19,143 nucleotides of DNA from the NCBI GenBank assembly GCA_023228765.1, contig JALOAM010000045.1, positions 1 through 19,143 of the forward strand, in the 5' to 3' direction. Source of the DNA: Dehalococcoidia bacterium. Lineage in GTDB: Bacteria; Chloroflexota; Dehalococcoidia; UBA2979. Below, piece after piece: positions 15,632 through 19,143 of this stretch; positions within the stretch are counted from its first letter, which is position 1; every line of letters begins with the position of its first letter. The position numbers and the translations under genes are program-made. The notes below the pieces were generated by a model, which was given only the letters and a program-made list of their open reading frames with translations, was not told the DNA's origin and searched no databases.

Positions 15632-17010
15632 CCTCGAGTAGCAACTCGAACGGCACTTCTGGACGGGCGGACGGCAGCACGGGGGAACCCCGCGTGCCGT
15701 TGCGCAACGGACAGCAGGGACCGCTCAAGGACGTCATCGTGCTCGACTGCTCGATGGTGTGGGCCGGGCCGTACTGCACGAAGCTGCTGGGTGACATGGG
15801 CGCCACGATCATCAAGATCGAGGCGAACCGGCAGCTGGACTCGATCCGCGGGCCGGCGATCCCGCCGCCGATCCCGCTCAGCCACTACGCCAACGACGAC
15901 CCGGGCGAAGACCCCTGGAACCGCTCCGGCTACTTCAACAAGACCAACCGCAACAAGCTCGGGATGTGCATGAACATCCTGATGCCGGAGGGGCGCGAGG
16001 TCTTCATGGAGCTCGCGAAGATCGCCGACGTGGTGATCGAGAACTTCGGCGGCGGCGTCTTCGAGCGGATGGGCTACGGCTACGACGTCATCAAGGCCGT
16101 GAACGACGACATCGTCTACGTCTCCATGCCGCCCTCCGGCAACGGCGGGCCGGAGGCGCGCTACGTCGGCTACGGCGTGGCGATCGAGCAGCTCGGCGGC
16201 ATCGTCGCGCGCACGGGCTACCTGCGTGACGGGATGCCGATGAAGTCCGGCATCAACTACGGCGACCCGATCGCCGGGATCCACACCGCCGGCTACATCA
16301 TGACCGCGCTCCTCCACCGCCGGAAGACCGGCCGAGGCCAGTACGTGGACCTCTCCCAGCGGGAGTGCTCGATCAACTGGACCGGCGAGTCCGTGCTGGA
16401 GTACCAGATCACGGGCGAGGAGCCGACCTGGATCGGCAACCGCGACCACTACATGGCGCCCTCGGGCGCCTACCGCTGCCAGGGCGAGGACGCCTGGGTC
16501 GCCCTCGCCGTGGGCTCGGACGCGGAGTGGTCCGGCCTCTGCGAGGCCATCGGCCGCCCGGAACTCCGAGGCCAGTACGCAACGCTGGAGGCCCGCAAGG
16601 CCGCGCACGCGGAGATCGACCTCGCGATCAGCGAGTGGACGAAGGGGCGTGGGGCCGACGACGCGATGACCGTGCTCCAGCAGCACGGCGTGGCCGCGGG
16701 GGTAAGCGCCGACAGCCGCCGAGTGGTGGAGGACCCGCACCTGAAGGCGCGCAGCTTCTACCCGGAGGTGGACCACATCTCCGCCGGGCGTCACCGCCTG
16801 GTGGGGCCCGCGTGGAACATGGACCGCACACCCGGCGCCGTGTACGCCGCCGCTCCCGCCCTTGGACAGCACAACGACTTCGTGCTGCGCGAGATCCTCG
16901 GGAAGTCGGAGGCAGAGGTGCAGGCGCTCCGGGACGCGGGCGTGCTGGAGACGACGCCCGCGGAGATCCTCGCGCAGCAGGAGGCAGCGAAGGCGGCCAG
17001 CGGCGACTAA
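15628..17010 (+). CDS. CaiB/BaiF (class III) CoA-transferase, second subunit
   Basis: The 460-residue product has a flexible Ser/Gly-rich N terminus of about 30 residues, then the family start DVIVLDCSMVWAGPYCTKLL with GATIIKIEANRQLD. GRGQYVDLSQRECSINW aligns with the active-site segment of formyl-CoA transferase; as in its partner, Glu (E246) stands at the Asp position. It is longer than the first subunit and has an insertion near residues 75-100 (PPPIPLSHYANDDPGEDPW). The ATG at 15628 overlaps the preceding stop, which fixes the start; the open frame continues upstream only as a shadow of the first gene. A heterodimer with the first subunit is inferred from this overlap. Confidence 0.88.
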   Translation: MTSSSNSNGTSGRADGSTGEPRVPLRNGQQGPLKDVIVLDCSMVWAGPYCTKLLGDMGATIIKIEANRQLDSIRGPAIPPPIPLSHYANDDPGEDPWNRSGYFNKTNRNKLGMCMNILMPEGREVFMELAKIADVVIENFGGGVFERMGYGYDVIKAVNDDIVYVSMPPSGNGGPEARYVGYGVAIEQLGGIVARTGYLRDGMPMKSGINYGDPIAGIHTAGYIMTALLHRRKTGRGQYVDLSQRECSINWTGESVLEYQITGEEPTWIGNRDHYMAPSGAYRCQGEDAWVALAVGSDAEWSGLCEAIGRPELRGQYATLEARKAAHAEIDLAISEWTKGRGADDAMTVLQQHGVAAGVSADSRRVVEDPHLKARSFYPEVDHISAGRHRLVGPAWNMDRTPGAVYAAAPALGQHNDFVLREILGKSEAEVQALRDAGVLETTPAEILAQQEAAKAASGD

Positions 17011-17026
17011 GGCGACTGAGGACTGA

Positions 17027-17046
17027 CTCGACGCGTCGGTGTCGAG
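17027..17046. terminator. Weak hairpin between convergent genes
   Basis: CTCGAC (17027-17032) pairs with GTCGAG (17041-17046) around an 8-base loop in the 71-base gap between the CoA-transferase operon and the propeller gene. It is short and has no T tract. Confidence 0.3.
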
Positions 17047-17081
17047 GCGAACGTCGGCGAAGGACTGAGGTGGACGGGCGC

Positions 17082-18533
17082 TTATCGGACGGCAGTGAGC
17101 GTCCCGTCTGTCGTCAGGACGTACATCCCGGTGGTGGTCACCACCACGTCCCTCAAGTCGCCCTCGACCGGCCGCTCATCCAGGGTCGCCCCGGTCGAGG
17201 GGTCGACGAGCAGCAAACGGTCCTCCAGTGGCAGCAGCACCCCGTCCGAGGTGGTCAGCGGACCGTTCGCCATCGCGCGGTTGCCGACCTCGGGCAGGCG
17301 CCACACCTCGGAGCCGTCCGACAGGCGAAGCGCCTGCACCTCGCCGTCGCGGCTGCCAAGGATGAGCATGTCGCCCGCGATCGTGGCGGCGAAGCCGTCC
17401 GCCAGCGGCGGATCCAGGTTCACCCACAGCTGCTCCGGCTGCGGCACGGACGGAGCGATGCCCCAGAGCCAGAACTGGTTCCACCCGGCGCGCCAGATCT
17501 CCCACCACGGGCGGTCGGAGGTCTCCTCGAACGCCACGGTGTAGCGGCGGGAGCTCGCGTAGATCACGCCGTCCTTCGCGACCGTCGAGTACGGGAACGC
17601 GCGGGCGAACTCGTAGAAGTACGTCTGAGCGCCGTTGTCGCGGCGGAAGACCAGCACCTCGCTGCCGGTGACCCCGGCGATGTGGTCGTCCGTCACCGCG
17701 GGGTTGGCGAAGCCCACCTGCCCACGGTTCTCGGAAGACCAGAGCTCCTCGCCGGTCTCTGCATCGAACGCGACGAGCCGCCCGAGGCCGAAGACGTAGG
17801 CGTACCCGTCCACCACGATCGGCGAGGTGCCGAAGCGCGTACCGGCGTTCAGCGAGTACCAGACTGGTTCACCGCTCGCGGCGTCCAGCGCCAGGAGCTG
17901 CCCGGCGCGGAGCGCGAGGTAGAGGCGCCCGCCCGCGATCGTCGGCGAGGCAAAGGGCGCCCCCTGGAGGTTGAACTCCCACACGACGGAGCCGTCCGCG
18001 ATGGACACCGCGGCCACGCGGTCCTCCATGACCACGTACGCCCGCTCCGTGTCCGCGACCAGCGGCGTCACCGGCTCGCCGCCAAGCGCGACGCTCCACG
18101 CCTCCGCCCCGTCGAGGGGTACGGGCGCGTCGATGCTCCTCGAACCCTCGCGGTCGCCACCGGAGGTGGCCCACACATCCGGGCCGCTGAGCATTTGGAG
18201 CGCCGGGTTGGACGCCTCCGGCACCGGCGGGGGCGTGTAGATGTAAGAGCGGTAGAACCACCACCCCACCCACGCGAGCAGGACGAGCCCGACCGCGCCG
18301 AGGATGAGGTTGCGCCGCCGCTGGCGGGCGCGCTGCTGCGAGGCGCGCTCAGCGAGGAAGACCTCCTGCCGTTGCAGGAGGTCCTGGGCAACGTCCGGGT
18401 CGAGGATCGGAGCGTCCTCGTCCAGCCGGTTCCAGCAATGGTGACAGCGTTCCCGCGTCGCCGGGGTGGCGAAGCCGCAGGTGGAACATTGCCGGTACTC
18501 GGTTATGGGAGGTTCAGTCACGGTGCTCGTCAC
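17082..18533 (-). CDS. Zinc-ribbon, single-helix, PQQ-type beta-propeller membrane protein
   Basis: The 483-residue product begins with a Cys4 zinc ribbon: C16, C19, C30 and C33 (spacing 2-10-2). A basic stretch (RARQRRR) leads into one membrane helix at about residues 76-95, so by the positive-inside rule the ribbon is cytoplasmic and the rest outside. From about residue 140 there are repeated blades with the pattern of PQQ/Trp-docking repeats, for example LLALDAASGEPVWYS, LVAFDAETGEELWSS and VQALRLSDGSEVWRL. It resembles BamB in its propeller but has no lipoprotein signal. A scaffold or sensor role is inferred. The GTG at 18533 is used; a GTG four codons later is possible. The divergent coiled-coil gene may be functionally linked. 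Confidence 0.8.
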   Translation of the reverse strand: MTSTVTEPPITEYRQCSTCGFATPATRERCHHCWNRLDEDAPILDPDVAQDLLQRQEVFLAERASQQRARQRRRNLILGAVGLVLLAWVGWWFYRSYIYTPPPVPEASNPALQMLSGPDVWATSGGDREGSRSIDAPVPLDGAEAWSVALGGEPVTPLVADTERAYVVMEDRVAAVSIADGSVVWEFNLQGAPFASPTIAGGRLYLALRAGQLLALDAASGEPVWYSLNAGTRFGTSPIVVDGYAYVFGLGRLVAFDAETGEELWSSENRGQVGFANPAVTDDHIAGVTGSEVLVFRRDNGAQTYFYEFARAFPYSTVAKDGVIYASSRRYTVAFEETSDRPWWEIWRAGWNQFWLWGIAPSVPQPEQLWVNLDPPLADGFAATIAGDMLILGSRDGEVQALRLSDGSEVWRLPEVGNRAMANGPLTTSDGVLLPLEDRLLLVDPSTGATLDERPVEGDLRDVVVTTTGMYVLTTDGTLTAVR

Positions 18534-18647
18534 TGCGGAAGGCTATCACCTCAGACGACTTCGTAGCCGTCGCCATAACCAATCATCCCCCGCCAACGGC
18601 CCTGTGTCCGATTCCCGGCAGGGAACCGGCAAGCGGTGGTGCAACGT

Positions 18648-18661
18648 ACCCTGATCAGGGT
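18648..18661. promoter_or_regulatory. Perfect 14-base palindrome, candidate operator
   Basis: ACCCTGATCAGGGT is fully self-complementary. It lies in the 162-base gap between the divergent propeller and coiled-coil genes, 34 bases upstream of the GTG at 18696. The rest of the gap holds nothing I can name. Confidence 0.45.
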
Positions 18662-18695
18662 GCTGGTCTGCCGGGCGGGCGGGTGAGGATTGAAC

Positions 18696-19143
18696 GTGGA
18701 ACAACGCTCGCTGCGCTGGCGCGCACCCGGACAACGCACGCGCCTCGCGCTCATCGGCCTGGGCGTCGGCGTGCTCGCGATGATCGGCGCGTACCTCGGC
18801 GTCCACCTTCCCGCGTGGCTGAACGGTGACCTGGAGGCCACGCGGGACGCCCTCGCGGTGTCGCAGGCGGACCTCGTCGCAGCGAACGCGCGCATCTCGA
18901 CCCTGCAGGAGGAACGGATCGCGCAGCGCGACACGATCGACGACCTGACCGCGCAGCTGGGGGAGCAAGAGCGCGACCTCGGCAACCTCCAGGCGGCGCT
19001 CGGCCTCTCCGGCCCGTTGACGGAGCAGTACAGCCAGATGACGGACGAGCTGTCCACGCTGAAGGCCGACCACACCAACCTCCAGGCGGAGTACGACAAC
19101 CTGCTCGCCAGCATGGAGCCGCTCGTCCCGATCCGCACGCCGG
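18696..19143 (+). CDS. Membrane-anchored coiled-coil protein, 3' end outside the window
   Basis: A GTG at 18696 with GGTGAGGA about six bases upstream opens a frame that stays open for 149 codons to the edge. The product has a basic N terminus (RSLRWRAPGQRTR), one membrane helix at about residues 17-37, and then heptad-like Leu/Ala/Asp/Glu-rich sequence from residue 44 to about 140 (for example LVAANARISTLQEERIAQRD and LSTLKADHTNLQAEYDNLL), with a Gly-Pro break near 106-107. The coiled coil is probably outside the membrane. The catalytic or binding part, if any, would lie further on. I do not recognise the family. It shares its upstream region with the propeller gene. Confidence 0.75.
   Translation, partial: MEQRSLRWRAPGQRTRLALIGLGVGVLAMIGAYLGVHLPAWLNGDLEATRDALAVSQADLVAANARISTLQEERIAQRDTIDDLTAQLGEQERDLGNLQAALGLSGPLTEQYSQMTDELSTLKADHTNLQAEYDNLLASMEPLVPIRTP

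Noticed and set aside
16365..18566. 733-codon open frame on the + strand from within the second CoA-transferase through the propeller gene
   Set aside because: It covers parts of two well-supported genes in other frames and its product is Arg/Gly/Pro-rich without motifs.
18610..18650. tRNA-like fragment (GATTCCCGGCAGGGAACC) upstream of the coiled-coil gene
   Set aside because: It faintly resembles a T-arm, but no acceptor stem, D-arm or anticodon arm can be built around it on either strand.
1..19143. CRISPR array, insertion sequence, prophage or toxin-antitoxin module
   Set aside because: No regularly spaced repeats, no transposase, integrase or phage motifs, and no small gene pair of that kind was seen.

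Overview
The window is GC-rich (by eye roughly two thirds G+C) and densely coded, with short intergenic gaps, GTG and probable TTG starts beside ATG, and clear Shine-Dalgarno sites before many but not all genes. It reads as an ordinary bacterial chromosome: I see no transposase, integrase, phage gene, CRISPR array, rRNA or tRNA. The gene mix fits a free-living aerobic or microaerophilic high-GC bacterium: CaiB/BaiF CoA-transferases, a double-hotdog hydratase, FabG-type reductase, ferredoxin-type assimilatory nitrate and nitrite reductases, and a surface protein carrying a Trp/Tyr-Pro-Gly repeat that I associate from memory with Chloroflexota. My best guess is Chloroflexota (Dehalococcoidia-like), with Actinomycetota as the alternative. 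This is inference, not proof.

Layout. 113-2021 (+): a DMT/EamA transporter, then a MaoC-like double-hotdog protein, closed by two tandem hairpins. 2160-4053 (-): an XRE-cupin regulator 13 bases upstream of a secreted SH3b / double-repeat / beta-barrel protein. 4219-7100 (+), divergent from the regulator: a PaaI-type thioesterase, a FabG-like reductase, a strong hairpin, an EntS-like MFS exporter and a small one-helix membrane protein. 7141-14248 (-): read in the direction of transcription, a SnoaL-like protein, nirA, narB (8-base overlap with nirA), a Wzx-type flippase and a GNAT-like protein. 14405-17010 (+): two CaiB/BaiF CoA-transferase subunits with an ATGA overlap. 17082-18533 (-): a zinc-ribbon / transmembrane / PQQ-propeller protein, divergent from a membrane-anchored coiled-coil protein that runs off the right edge (18696-19143, +).

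How they fit together. nirA and narB form a compact assimilatory nitrate-to-ammonium module using reduced ferredoxin; no nitrate transporter is in view. The CoA-transferase pair, thioesterase, FabG and hotdog hydratase belong to acyl-CoA metabolism, but they lie in separate transcription units and no pathway can be named from the sequence. The flippase and GNAT-like gene point to envelope glycan work. The most interesting points are the paired CoA-transferases that both carry Glu where the catalytic Asp is expected, the two-repeat SH3b/beta-barrel surface protein linked to an XRE-cupin regulator, the divergent zinc-ribbon-propeller/coiled-coil pair with a perfect 14-base palindrome between them, and several unexplained dyads in regulatory positions. 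I did not find a convincing wholly new multi-gene system.
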